Assembly: GCA_019745195.1 (NCBI GenBank)
Contig: JAIETL010000081.1
Coordinates: 1-64,000 of the forward strand
Length of the DNA stretch: 64,000 nucleotides
From: Beijerinckiaceae bacterium
GTDB lineage: Bacteria; Pseudomonadota; Alphaproteobacteria; Rhizobiales; Beijerinckiaceae
Direction: 5' to 3'
How positions within the stretch are numbered: position 1 is the first letter of the stretch; each line of letters begins with the position of its first letter. Below the pieces are notes generated by a model. That model did not search any database. It saw only the letters and a program-made list of their open reading frames with translations, and was not told the DNA's origin. Below are positions 54,458-63,089 of this stretch, one piece after another. Position numbers and translations under genes: made by a program.

Positions 54458-55045
54458 GTGCGGTTCTGGGAGTTCGTGCTGACGGCGATCGTCGCCGAGC
54501 TGACGCCCGGGCCGAACATGGGCTATCTCGTCGCGCTCAGCCTCGCGAGAGGCTGGCGCGCGGGGATGGCCGCCGTCGCGGGCGTCGCGCTTGGCCTGAC
54601 GCTGCTCGGCGCGGCAGCCGCGCTCGGTTTCGGCTTCGCCGCTCAGGCCTTTCCGGCCGCTGCCGGGCTGCTGCGATGGGCCGGCGTCGCCTATCTGCTC
54701 TGGCTCGCCTTCGATGCCTGGCGCGAGCCGGCGGCCGGCGCGGACGAGGACATGGCGCTCTCGTTCCGGCGCGGTCTCGTCACCAATCTGCTCAACCCCA
54801 AGGCGGCGTTCTTCTATGTCGCCGTGATCCCGCTGTTCCTGCCGGTGCCGCCGCGGCAGGATCAGTTGCTCTTTCTGACGGCGGTCTTCGTCGTAATCGC
54901 GACAGGGATTCACGCGGCACTCGTGCTGGGCGCGGGAGGTGCGCGCGAACTGCTCTTTCATCGCTCGCGCGAGCGTGCGATCCGTCGCGGAGCGGCGGTG
55001 AGCATGGCCGCGGTCGCGCTCTGGTTTGCCTGGTCGACGCGCTGA
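54458..55045 (+). CDS. LysE-family exporter
   Basis: The 195-residue membrane protein starts at GTG 54458 and has six hydrophobic segments. The N-terminal motif ELTPGPNMGYLVALSLARGWRAG and GLVTNLLNPKAAFFYVAVIP are the LysE/RhtB hallmarks. It exports small organic or amino compounds; the substrate is unknown. It is encoded within the cox cluster and is paired functionally or evolutionarily with 58414-59043. Confidence 0.87.
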   Translation: MRFWEFVLTAIVAELTPGPNMGYLVALSLARGWRAGMAAVAGVALGLTLLGAAAALGFGFAAQAFPAAAGLLRWAGVAYLLWLAFDAWREPAAGADEDMALSFRRGLVTNLLNPKAAFFYVAVIPLFLPVPPRQDQLLFLTAVFVVIATGIHAALVLGAGGARELLFHRSRERAIRRGAAVSMAAVALWFAWSTR

Positions 55046-55098
55046 CCGCCTCGATGCCCCGTGTCGCTTGCGCTGAATTGCCTCTAGACTGGTTGCCG

Positions 55099-56019
55099 AT
55101 GTCCCAGAGTTCTTCTCTCCCCGCCTCAATTGACGCCACGCTTGCTCTGCTGCAGGGCCGGGGCTACGTCGCCGACCGCGCGCTCGCGACGGTGCTGTTC
55201 CTCGCCTTGCGCATGAAGCGGCCGCTGCTGCTGGAGGGCGAGGCCGGCACCGGCAAGACCGAGATCGCCAAGACGCTGGCCTCAGCGCTCGGCCGCAAGC
55301 TGATCCGGCTGCAATGCTACGAGGGGCTCGATCTGGCGTCGGCTGTCTACGAATGGAACTATGCCGGGCAGATGATGGCGATCAGGCTTGCCGAGGCGGG
55401 CGGCGCGACCGGCGATCGCGACAAGCTCGAAGCCGACATCTTCTCGGAGAAATACCTGGTCAAGCGGCCGCTGCTGCAGGCGCTGGAGCCGCAGGAAGGC
55501 GGGCCGCCGATCCTGCTGATCGACGAACTGGACCGCACCGACGAGGCTTTCGAGGCGTTCCTGCTCGAGGTGCTGGCGGATGCGCAGGTGACGATTCCCG
55601 AGCTTGGAACGATCAAGGCGGCCGAGCCGCCGATCGTCATCCTGACCTCCAACCGCACGCGAGAGATTCACGACGCCCTCAAGCGCCGCTGCCTCTATCA
55701 CTGGGTCGGCTATCCAGACGCAGCCCGCGAACTCGCCATCCTGAAGGCGCGTGCGCCCAATGCCCCGGCCAAGCTCGCAAAGCAGGTCGTCGCCTTCGTG
55801 CAGGCGATCCGCAAGGAGGAATTGTTCAAGGCGCCGGGCGTCGCCGAGACGCTGGACTGGGCGAGCGCGCTGGTCGAGCTCGATGCGGTGGCGCTCGATC
55901 CGGCGCTGGTCTCCGATACGCTGGGCGCGCTGCTGAAGTATCAGGACGACATCCAGGCGATGCAGGGCTCGAAGGTGAAGGAGTTGCTCGACCGGGTGAA
56001 GACCGAGGCGGGGCGGTAG
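55099..56019 (+). CDS. coxD: CoxD-type MoxR AAA+ ATPase
   Basis: The 306-residue AAA+ ATPase has Walker A LEGEAGTGKTEIAK (about 45-58), Walker B ILLIDELDRTDEAFEAF (about 139-155), sensor LTSNRTREIHDALKRRC. CoxD in Oligotropha is needed for maturation of the CODH Cu-S-Mo site, and works with the VWA protein CoxE, which is encoded here 655 bases downstream. It starts at ATG 55099. Confidence 0.92.
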   Translation: MSQSSSLPASIDATLALLQGRGYVADRALATVLFLALRMKRPLLLEGEAGTGKTEIAKTLASALGRKLIRLQCYEGLDLASAVYEWNYAGQMMAIRLAEAGGATGDRDKLEADIFSEKYLVKRPLLQALEPQEGGPPILLIDELDRTDEAFEAFLLEVLADAQVTIPELGTIKAAEPPIVILTSNRTREIHDALKRRCLYHWVGYPDAARELAILKARAPNAPAKLAKQVVAFVQAIRKEELFKAPGVAETLDWASALVELDAVALDPALVSDTLGALLKYQDDIQAMQGSKVKELLDRVKTEAGR

Positions 56020-56037
56020 CAAGTTATAGTGCTTCCT

Positions 56038-56127
56038 CGTCATGGTCGGGCTTGTCCCGACCATCCACGTCTTTCCATTCATCCGCGTCGCAAGACGTGG
56101 ATGCTCGGCACAAGGCCGAGCACGACG
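56038..56127. repeat. Nested palindromic element between coxD and the NTF2-like gene
   Basis: Three nested short stems: GGTCGGG / CCCGACC, CCACGTCTT / AAGACGTGG and GCTCGG / CCGAGC, framed by CGTC and GACG. A multi-hairpin element, different in sequence from the other families. Confidence 0.75.
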
Positions 56128-56136
56128 GAGGTGACC

Positions 56137-56514
56137 ATGAACAGCGATATCAAGGCGATCGAGGCCGCGACCTGGACCTATCTCAACGGTCTCTACGAGG
56201 GCGATGTCGGCAAGCTCGAACTCGTCTTCCATCCGACGAGCGCGCTGACCTCGGCGCAGGATGACGGACACATCAAGATCGTGCCGCGCGACGAATGGTT
56301 CGCGGCCGTGCGCAACCGGCCCTCTCCCAAATCGGCCGGGCTGGCGCGCGGCGACCATATCCTGACCATCGACCTCGTCGGGCCGACGCTGGCGCTGGTC
56401 AAGGTCAAGTGCCAGATGCCGCCGCGCTACTTCACCGACCTGCTCTCCTTCCTCAAGATAGACAGCAAATGGGTGATCGCGCAGAAGGTCTTCATGACGG
56501 AGACGCAGGGGTGA
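56137..56514 (+). CDS. NTF2-like (lumazine-binding-type) protein
   Basis: The 125-residue protein starts at ATG 56137 with GGAGGTGA upstream. It resembles the putative lumazine-binding/NTF2-like fold: a helical start (AIEAATWTYLNGLYEGDVGKLELVFHP, about 6-32), TIDLVGPTLALVKVKCQMPPRYFTDLLSFLKIDSKWVIAQKVF. Such folds bind small ligands or act as isomerases. It lies between coxD and coxE; its role in the cox pathway is unknown. Confidence 0.78.
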   Translation: MNSDIKAIEAATWTYLNGLYEGDVGKLELVFHPTSALTSAQDDGHIKIVPRDEWFAAVRNRPSPKSAGLARGDHILTIDLVGPTLALVKVKCQMPPRYFTDLLSFLKIDSKWVIAQKVFMTETQG

Positions 56515-56541
56515 GCACCTCTCTGCGGCTGCCGGCGGAGA

Positions 56542-56654
56542 CTCCTCCCTTCCCCCTTGTGGGGAAGGGTATGGGGATGGGGGGCGTCCGACCGGGCGAG
56601 CGCTCACCAAGCGGAACGCCCCCCGCCCCTGCCCCTCCCCACAAGGGGGAGGGG
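56542..56654. repeat. Palindromic element (TCCCCCTTGTGGGGA family) before coxE
   Basis: CTCCTCCCTTCCCCCTTGTGGGG pairs with CCCCTCCCCACAAGGGGGAGGGG across a GC-rich loop containing GCGCTCACCAAGC. The arms contain the internal CCTTGTGGGG hairpin, a common Rhizobiales intergenic repeat pattern. It ends 20 bases before the coxE ATG. Confidence 0.75.
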
Positions 56655-56674
56655 TTCTCGCGCCTCGCCGCCCC

Positions 56675-57877
56675 ATGACCGGCCGCCTCCCCGAAAACGT
56701 CGCCTATTTCGCCCGCGCGCTGCGGATCGCCGGCGTGCCTGTCGGCCCCGGCGCGGTGGTCGAGGCGGTCGAGGCTCTGGCCGATGGCGCGCTTGGCGGG
56801 CGCGAGGACGTCTACTGGGCGCTGCATGCGATCTTCGTGAAGAAGCATGAGGACAGCGTCGTCTACGATCAGGCCTTTCGGCTGTTCTGGCGCAGGCGGG
56901 CGCTGATCGAGAAGCTGATGGCGCAGATGTCACCGGTTTCGCCGGGCGCGGATTTGCAACCCGAGACGGCCGAGGCCGGCGCGCTGCGCGTCGCCGAGGC
57001 CTTTGCGCCGCCCAGGGACGAAGACGAACGGCCGCCGGCGGAACTCACCGAGCTTTCGGCGCGGATGACGCTGTCGGATACCGAGACGCTGAAATCGCGC
57101 GACTTCGCCCAGATGAGCGCCAGCGAGATCGCCCGCGCCAAGCAGTTGATCGCGGCTTTGCGTCTACCCGACGACACCGTGCCGACGCGGCGTTTCCAAC
57201 CGACGCATCGCGGCCTGAAGATCGACCCGCGCCGCACCTTCCGGCAGTCGCTGCGCGGCGGCGGAGCGTCGATCGAACTCGCCTTCCGCGAACGGGCGCA
57301 GGTTCATCCGCCGGTCGTGGCGCTGGTCGATATCTCCGGCTCGATGGCGGAGTATTCGCGCATCTTCCTGCATTTCCTGCACGCAGTCACCGAGAAGCGC
57401 AGGCGGGTGCATTCCTTCGTCTTCGGCACGCGGCTGACCAACATCACGCGGTCCTTACGCGCCCGCGATCCTGACGAGGCGCTGGCGCTGGCGGGCCGGG
57501 CCGCGCCCGATTGGGAGGGCGGCACGCGCATCTCGACGGCGCTGCACAGCTTCAACCGGGTCTGGTCGCGCCGGGTGCTTTCGGGAGGCGCGGTGGTGCT
57601 GCTTTTCACCGACGGGTTGGAGCGCCATCTCGACGGCGAGCTTTCGTTCGAGATGGACCGGCTGCATCGCTCCTGCCGGCAGCTTGTCTGGCTGAATCCG
57701 CTGCTGCGCTTCGACGCCTTCGAAGCCCGCGCCAGCGGCATCCGCGCGATGCTGCCCCATGTCGATTCGTTCCGGCCGATCCACAACCTCGCGGCCATGG
57801 CCGATCTCTGCGCCGCGCTTTCGCCGGACGCAGACCGGAACAGCGATCCGCGCCAGTGGTTGAAGAAGGCGGGTTGA
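56675..57877 (+). CDS. coxE: CoxE-type VWA domain protein
   Basis: The 400-residue protein has the CoxE/VWA fold: an N-terminal helical region (about 1-130), a central basic stretch RRTFRQSLRGGG (about 190-200) and a C-terminal VWA domain with MIDAS motif DISGSMAEYS (about 216-225). VWA proteins of this type partner with MoxR ATPases (CoxD). It probably helps CODH maturation. Start ATG 56675 follows the palindromic element. Confidence 0.9.
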   Translation: MTGRLPENVAYFARALRIAGVPVGPGAVVEAVEALADGALGGREDVYWALHAIFVKKHEDSVVYDQAFRLFWRRRALIEKLMAQMSPVSPGADLQPETAEAGALRVAEAFAPPRDEDERPPAELTELSARMTLSDTETLKSRDFAQMSASEIARAKQLIAALRLPDDTVPTRRFQPTHRGLKIDPRRTFRQSLRGGGASIELAFRERAQVHPPVVALVDISGSMAEYSRIFLHFLHAVTEKRRRVHSFVFGTRLTNITRSLRARDPDEALALAGRAAPDWEGGTRISTALHSFNRVWSRRVLSGGAVVLLFTDGLERHLDGELSFEMDRLHRSCRQLVWLNPLLRFDAFEARASGIRAMLPHVDSFRPIHNLAAMADLCAALSPDADRNSDPRQWLKKAG

Positions 57878-57892
57878 GGCATGATGTGACTT

Positions 57893-58040
57893 CCTTCTCC
57901 CCTTGCGGGAGAAGGTGGCTCGGCGAAGCCGAGACGGATGAGGGGTGGCACTGCGCTTTCCGAAGTCCGTCGGTCTTGGAGGGCACGACCACCCCTCATC
58001 CGGCGCTGCGCGCCACCTCCTCCCGCAGGGGGAGAAGGGG
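57893..58040. repeat. Palindromic element (CTTCTCCCCTTGCGGGAGAAGG family)
   Basis: CCTTCTCCCCTTGCGGGAGAAGG is itself a hairpin and is echoed at the other end by CCTCCTCCCGCAGGGGGAGAAGGGG, with a middle GGATGAGGGGTGG / CCACCCCTCATCC stem. It is between coxE and the XdhC N-terminal gene. Confidence 0.8.
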
Positions 58041-58075
58041 TGCGCGCGGGTCGAAGGGTTAGACGAGGAAACGCG

Positions 58076-58413
<338 letters not shown>

Positions 58414-58414
<1 letters not shown>

Positions 58415-59043
58415 TGGCCTCCTGGGAGACGCTTGCCGCCTTCGCGACGCTGACGCTGCTCGTCGCCTATTTTCCCGGTCCCGCGTTGCTCTATACGGCG
58501 GCGCAGACCATCGCGCATGGCCGCAAGGCCGGACTGATGGCGATGCTCGGCATCCATATCGGCTGCTATGTCCATGTCGCGGCCGCCGCCTTCGGGCTGT
58601 CGGCCGTGTTCAAGCATGTGCCGGAACTCTATGTCGCGGTGAAGCTGGCGGGCGCCTTGTATCTCGTCTGGCTCGGCATCGGCATGATCCGCGCCAAGCT
58701 GGTGCAGGCGGACGGGCCAGTCGCGCCGCCTAAGACCGTGAAACGGGCGCTGACTGACAGCTTCATCGTCGAGATCCTGAATCCGAAGGTCGCGCTGTTC
58801 TTCATCGCGCTGCTGCCGCAATTCGTCGATCCGGCAGCGTCGCTGCCGGTCTGGGTCCAGTTCCTCATCCTCGGCACGATCGTCAACTTCGCCTTCTCCT
58901 CGGCCGATCTGGTCACGGTGCTGGGCGCATCGGCCGTGGTCAGCCGGATGAAGCAGACAAGAGCCGGTTTCGCCTTCGGGCGCTGGCTCGGGGGTTCGCT
59001 GATGATCGGGCTCGGCGTCAAGCTGGCGACGGACAAGGGCTGA
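58414..59043 (+). CDS. LysE/RhtB-family exporter
   Basis: The 209-residue membrane protein has six hydrophobic segments. YFPGPALLYTAAQTIAHGRKAG (about 18-39) and VEILNPKVALFFIALLPQFVDP (about 124-145) are the family hallmarks. The ATG overlaps the previous stop by one base (TGATG). A second LysE-type gene inside the cox cluster; exported compound unknown. Confidence 0.9.
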
Positions 59044-59047
59044 GCGC

Positions 59048-59740
59048 ATGGACCTCGCCATCCTGGCTGCGATGAACGCCGAGCGCGCCGCCCGCCGGCC
59101 CGCGGTTCTCGTTACCGCGATCGAAGGCGGCGCTCAGCGGCTCGTTACGACGGACGAAATCGAGGCCGACCCGCTGGCCACGCAGATCGACAGGCAGTTG
59201 CGCATGGGCAAGAGCGGCCTCGTCGAGGCCGGGGGCGTGCAGTATTTCCTCACCGTGCAGGCGCCGCATCCGCGCATCGTCGTCACCGGCGCGGTGCATA
59301 TCTCGCAGGCCATGGTGCCGATGGCGAGGCTGCTCGATCTCGACCTCGTCATCATCGACCCGCGCACCGCCTTCGCCACGCCCGAGCGATTTCCGGACGT
59401 GACCCTGCTGACGGAATGGCCGGACGTGGCGCTGGCGGGCCTCGGGCTCGACGCCTACACAGCTTTCGTGGCGCTGACGCATGACCCCAAGATCGATGAT
59501 CCGGGGCTGGAGGCGGCCCTGCGCTCGGAGTGTTTCTATGTCGGCGCGCTCGGCAGCCGGAAGACGCATGGCCGGCGCGTCGAGCGGCTGACCGCCGCAG
59601 GCTTCGACCAGGCCGCCATCGCCCGCATTCATGCGCCGATCGGGCTCGATATCGGGGCGGTTTCGCCAGCCGAGATCGCGCTGTCGATCCTCGGCGAGAT
59701 CGTCTCCACCCTGCGCGGCCCGCGCCGGCTGGCACCATGA
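59048..59740 (+). CDS. XdhC-type Rossmann domain protein (CoxF/XdhC C-terminal)
   Basis: The 230-residue protein is the C-terminal XdhC half: VQAPHPRIVVTGAVHISQAMVPMA (about 70-93), LDLVIIDPRTAFATPERF (about 98-115), SECFYVGALGSRKTHGRRVERL (about 160-181) and IGLDIGAVSPAEIALSILGEIV (about 198-219). Rossmann fold with the GALGSRKTH motif, XdhC family. It probably works with the 58076 protein in Mo cofactor sulfuration or insertion for CoxL. Confidence 0.9.
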   Translation: MDLAILAAMNAERAARRPAVLVTAIEGGAQRLVTTDEIEADPLATQIDRQLRMGKSGLVEAGGVQYFLTVQAPHPRIVVTGAVHISQAMVPMARLLDLDLVIIDPRTAFATPERFPDVTLLTEWPDVALAGLGLDAYTAFVALTHDPKIDDPGLEAALRSECFYVGALGSRKTHGRRVERLTAAGFDQAAIARIHAPIGLDIGAVSPAEIALSILGEIVSTLRGPRRLAP

Positions 59741-59750
59741 GACGGATACG

Positions 59751-61358
59751 ATGAAATTCGGGTCGGTGCCTGTCGCGCAGGCGCAAGGCTGTGTCGCGGC
59801 CCATAGCGTGCGTGCCGGCGATCTCGTCATCCGCAAGGGCGCCACGATCACGGCTGGGGACATTGCGCGGCTGAGCGCGGCTGGCATCGGCGAACTCGTC
59901 GCGGTCCGGTTCGAGCCGGGCGACATCGACGAGAACGCGGCCGCCACCCGGCTCGCGGCGGCGCTGGCGGGGCAGGGTGTTACGCTGGAAAAGGCCTTCA
60001 CCGGCCGGGTCAACCTGTTCGCGCAGGCCGCCGGCGTGCTGCGGCTCGATGTGGCGGCGATAGACGCGCTCAACCGGATCGACGAGGCGATCACGGTCGC
60101 GACCCTGCCGGCGATGAAGGCGGTGGTGGCGGGCGAGATGGTCGGCACCGTCAAGATCATTCCCTACGGTCTGCCCGAAGCGCTGGTCGCGTCGGCGTTG
60201 GATGCCCTGTCGGGCGTGGCTCCGATCTCGGTTTCGGCCTACCGGCCGATGTCCGCGGGCGTCATCTCGACGCTGCTGCCCGGCCTGAAACCCTCCGTCA
60301 TCGACAAGACGCTGCGCGTGATGGCAGAGCGGCTTGCGCCGGCAGGGGCGGCGCTCCTTGCCGACCGGCGGGTTGCGCATGCGAGCGCGCCTCTGGCCGA
60401 GGCCATCGCGGCCATGGCGAAAGGCCCGTCCGACATCGTCGTTGTCTTCGGCGCTTCCGCCATCACCGACCGGCGCGATGTGATCCCGCAGGCGCTGCTG
60501 GCGGCCGGCGGGCGCATCGAGCATCTCGGCATGCCGGTCGATCCGGGCAACCTGCTGCTGATCGGCGAACTTGCCGGCAAGCCGGTGATCGGCGCGCCAG
60601 GCTGCGCCCGTTCGCCCAAGGAGAACGGGTTCGACTGGGTGCTGCAGCGCTGCCTCGCCGGCATTCCCGTCACCCGCGCCGATATCCAGGCGATGGGCGT
60701 CGGCGGTCTCCTGATGGAAATCGTCTCGCGGCCGCAGCCGCGCGCGCCTTCGCTGCTGCAGGCCGCGCCCGTCGCCGGTCTCGTGCTGGCGGCCGGCCGC
60801 TCGACCCGGATGGGGGCCGCCAACAAATTGCTGCAGATCGTGCGCGGCAAACCCATGGTCCGCCACGCCGTCGAGGCGCAACTGGCCTCGTGCGCCGCGC
60901 CGGTGCTCGTCGTGACGGGGCACCAGCGCGCCGAGGTCGAAGCCGCGCTTGAGGGGCTCGACGTCCGCTTCGTCCACAACCCCGACTTCGCCACTGGCCT
61001 CTCCGGCTCGGTCAAAATGGGGCTCGCGGCGTTGCCGGAGGCGGCTGCTGGCGTCGTCGTATCGCTCGGCGACATGCCGAATGTGACCGCCGCCGTGATC
61101 GACCGTTTGGCGCAGGTCTTCGCGGAGCACTCCGAAGCACTGGCCGTCGTGCCGACGCTGTTTGGCCAGCGCGGCAACCCGGTGCTGCTGGCGCGGGGAC
61201 TGTTTGCGGCGGTGGCAGGGCTGACGGGCGACCAGGGCGCGCGACGCCTGCTCGACGAAGCCGGCGACGCGATCGTCGAGGTGCCGCTGGACGACCCGGC
61301 GATCGCGCTTGATGTCGATACGCCGGAGGCGCTGAGGGCGTTGACGGGCGGTCGTTGA
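59751..61358 (+). CDS. Molybdopterin-binding / NTP-transferase fusion
   Basis: The 535-residue fusion has an N-terminal molybdopterin-binding (MoeA/MogA-like) half: DDIVVVFGASAITDRRDV-type segment (about 225-240), PVIGAPGCARSPKENGFD. The C-terminal half (about 343-535) is a MobA/MocA-like nucleotidyltransferase: GLVLAAGRSTRMGAANKLL (about 344-362), SLGDMPNVTA (Mg-binding Asp) and FGQRGNPVLL. It is likely to finish or modify the Mo cofactor (cytosine dinucleotide) for CoxL. It ends the cox operon. Confidence 0.87.
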   Translation: MKFGSVPVAQAQGCVAAHSVRAGDLVIRKGATITAGDIARLSAAGIGELVAVRFEPGDIDENAAATRLAAALAGQGVTLEKAFTGRVNLFAQAAGVLRLDVAAIDALNRIDEAITVATLPAMKAVVAGEMVGTVKIIPYGLPEALVASALDALSGVAPISVSAYRPMSAGVISTLLPGLKPSVIDKTLRVMAERLAPAGAALLADRRVAHASAPLAEAIAAMAKGPSDIVVVFGASAITDRRDVIPQALLAAGGRIEHLGMPVDPGNLLLIGELAGKPVIGAPGCARSPKENGFDWVLQRCLAGIPVTRADIQAMGVGGLLMEIVSRPQPRAPSLLQAAPVAGLVLAAGRSTRMGAANKLLQIVRGKPMVRHAVEAQLASCAAPVLVVTGHQRAEVEAALEGLDVRFVHNPDFATGLSGSVKMGLAALPEAAAGVVVSLGDMPNVTAAVIDRLAQVFAEHSEALAVVPTLFGQRGNPVLLARGLFAAVAGLTGDQGARRLLDEAGDAIVEVPLDDPAIALDVDTPEALRALTGGR

Positions 61359-61403
61359 ATTGGACCAGAGAGTGGTCTAATATGAAATGTCTGTGGAGGA
61401 AGG

Positions 61404-61670
61404 ATGCGTCTGATGAATGTTCCCGTCAGTGAAGCCAAGGGGCAACTCACCGAACTCGTCAGGCGCGCTCAGGCTGGCGAGGACGTGGTGTTGACGCGTC
61501 ATGGCCTTCCCGTCGTTCGGTTGGAGCCGGTCGAGCGCCGACTCTCGGCGACCGAGAAGCGTAGGATCATCGAAGAGGCAAAGCGCATGGTTCCGCCCGA
61601 AGCGCTGAATGGGCCCGATGCGGCCAGCAGCCAGGACTTTCTCTACGATGAAGACGGCCTTCCGAGGTGA
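61404..61670 (+). CDS. vapB: VapB/Phd-type antitoxin
   Basis: The 88-residue protein has the Phd/YefM N-terminus VPVSEAKGQLTELVRRAQAGEDVVLTRHGLPVVRL, an AbrB-unlike fold, followed by a helical acidic tail (about 50-88). It binds DNA and covers the toxin. GGAGG lies four bases before ATG 61404; an in-frame ATG at 61413 is an alternative start. It overlaps the toxin gene by 4 bases. Confidence 0.87.
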   Translation: MRLMNVPVSEAKGQLTELVRRAQAGEDVVLTRHGLPVVRLEPVERRLSATEKRRIIEEAKRMVPPEALNGPDAASSQDFLYDEDGLPR

Positions 61671-62056
61671 TCGTCGTCGATACCTCGGCGCTGCTGGCTA
61701 TCCTGCTCGGCGACGAGCGCGGTCTCGACTGCGAAGAGGCGCTGATCTCCGCGTCCCGTATCCTGATATCAGCAGGCACCCTTTCGGAAGCTGTGCTGGT
61801 GGCCGAACGCCGCCATATGACGCGTGCGCTTGACGCCTTGTTGCAGCGTCTTGCGATGACGGTCGTCATCGTCGATGAGCCGGAAGCGCGCCGTGCTGCG
61901 GCGGCTCATGCGGTGTGGGGTCGTGGTGTCCATCCGGCAGGTCTGAACTTCGGTGATTGTTTCGCTTATGCGGTAGCCAAGCGTCATGATTACCCGCTGC
62001 TTTTCGTGGGCAAGGATTTCGGCCAGACCGACATCGTCTCCGCGCTTCAGGAATAG
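61667..62056 (+). CDS. vapC: VapC PIN-domain toxin
   Basis: The 129-residue PIN protein has the first acidic residue in VVDTSALLAIL (Asp5), Glu in LSEAVLV (about 40) and the second pair in GLNFGDCFAYA (Asp near 97). PIN toxins are RNases, often against initiator tRNA or rRNA. It starts at GTG 61667 (GTGA overlap). The 3' end overlaps the DUF2256 gene by 10 bases tail-to-tail. Confidence 0.9.
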   Translation: MIVVDTSALLAILLGDERGLDCEEALISASRILISAGTLSEAVLVAERRHMTRALDALLQRLAMTVVIVDEPEARRAAAAHAVWGRGVHPAGLNFGDCFAYAVAKRHDYPLLFVGKDFGQTDIVSALQE

Positions 62057-62208
62057 CGGCTTCCTTCCCTCACCTCCCGCCGGCACCGCTCGGAGCAATA
62101 CTTCACCTCGTCCCAGACCCGCTCCCATTTCTTGCGCCAGGTGAAGGGGCGGGCGCAGTGCAGGCAGGTCTTCTGCGGCAGATCGCCCTTGCGCACCATC
62201 TTGCCCAT
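62047..62208 (-). CDS. DUF2256 small zinc-ribbon protein
   Basis: The 53-residue protein starts at ATG 62208. It carries two CxxC-like pairs, KTCLHCARPFTWRKKWERVWDEVKYCSERC, a zinc ribbon of the DUF2256 family. DUF2256 genes often lie near photolyase/cryptochrome genes, as here. Function is unknown. Conserved WRKKW and WDEVKYCSERC. Confidence 0.85.
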   Translation of the reverse strand: MGKMVRKGDLPQKTCLHCARPFTWRKKWERVWDEVKYCSERCRREVREGSRYS

Positions 62209-62292
62209 CGCATGTCTCGCCCTTCGCGATTGCCGCCCTAGGTTTTGGATGTGGGCGCAGGCCGACAGATAGCGCTGAAAAGGCATCGGTGA

Positions 62293-63027
62293 ATGGCCGG
62301 AACGATTTTGATCTATGGCGGCAGCGGCGGGATCGGGGCCGCAACCGCGCGGGCGCTGACGGCGCGCGGCCACGGCGTCCATCTCGTGGGGCGAGACGTC
62401 GGCCGGCTCGAAACGCTTGCCGGCGAGTTTGGAGCAGGCTTCACGGCCGGAGACGTGTCCGATGACGCGTTGTTCGCGCGGGCGGCAGATGCCGCGTCCG
62501 CAGGCGGCGCGCTGGCCGGGCTCGTCTACGCCGTCGGCACCATCAATCTGAAGCCGGTCGCCCGCCTGAGCGGCGAGGACTTCCTGAGGGATTTCAGCGT
62601 CAACGCGCTGGGAGCCGCGAAAGCGGTTCAAGCGGCGCTGCCTGCGTTGAAGCAGGCCGACGGTACAGCCGGGATCGTGCTGTTCTCCACGGTCGCGGTC
62701 GCTCAGGGCTTCGCGGCCCATGCGTCGGTGGCCATGGCCAAGGGTGCGGTCGAGGGGCTGACGCTGGCTCTCGCGGCCGAGCTTGCGCCCAAGATCAGGG
62801 TCAACTGCATCGCGCCATCGCTGACGAAGACGCCGCTCGCCAAGGCGCTGACCGGCAACGAGGCCATGGCCAAGGCGATCGCCGAACTGCATCCGCTGCA
62901 GCGGCTGGGCGAGCCCGAGGACATCGCCCCGCTCGCGGCCTTGCTCGTCTCGCAAGAAGCCTCCTGGATCACCGGCCAGATCATCGGCGTCGATGGCGGC
63001 CGCTCCTCCTTGCGCACCAAGGGCTGA
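62293..63027 (+). CDS. Atypical SDR-family protein without catalytic Tyr
   Basis: The 244-residue Rossmann protein has a cofactor motif LIYGGSGGIGAATARAL (about 6-22), Asn in the NALGAAKA helix, Ser132 in FSTVA and Lys150 in AMAK. The residue at Lys minus 4, normally Tyr, is Val146. So the classical SDR catalytic Tyr is absent. It may bind NAD(P) without classic oxidoreductase activity, or use another residue. It precedes the photolyase gene. Confidence 0.85.
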   Translation: MAGTILIYGGSGGIGAATARALTARGHGVHLVGRDVGRLETLAGEFGAGFTAGDVSDDALFARAADAASAGGALAGLVYAVGTINLKPVARLSGEDFLRDFSVNALGAAKAVQAALPALKQADGTAGIVLFSTVAVAQGFAAHASVAMAKGAVEGLTLALAAELAPKIRVNCIAPSLTKTPLAKALTGNEAMAKAIAELHPLQRLGEPEDIAPLAALLVSQEASWITGQIIGVDGGRSSLRTKG

Positions 63028-63040
63028 CTGATGCGTTGTT

Positions 63041-63085
63041 GCATGGCCTCTGCGAAAAACCGGTTCCCACTTTTTCGCGCCATGC
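63041..63085 (+). repeat. Short hairpin repeat just before the photolyase gene
   Basis: Outer arms GCATGG / CCATGC with an inner GCGAAAAACC / CCCACTTTTTCGC pair. It is related to 19914-19958 and 29804-29849. The next gene starts 4 bases after it. Confidence 0.75.
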
Positions 63086-63089
63086 TCTG

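Noticed and set aside
59352-61130. 592-residue open frame on the minus strand over the Mo-cofactor fusion
   Set aside because: Shadow of the plus-strand fusion and XdhC gene, both with strong motifs.
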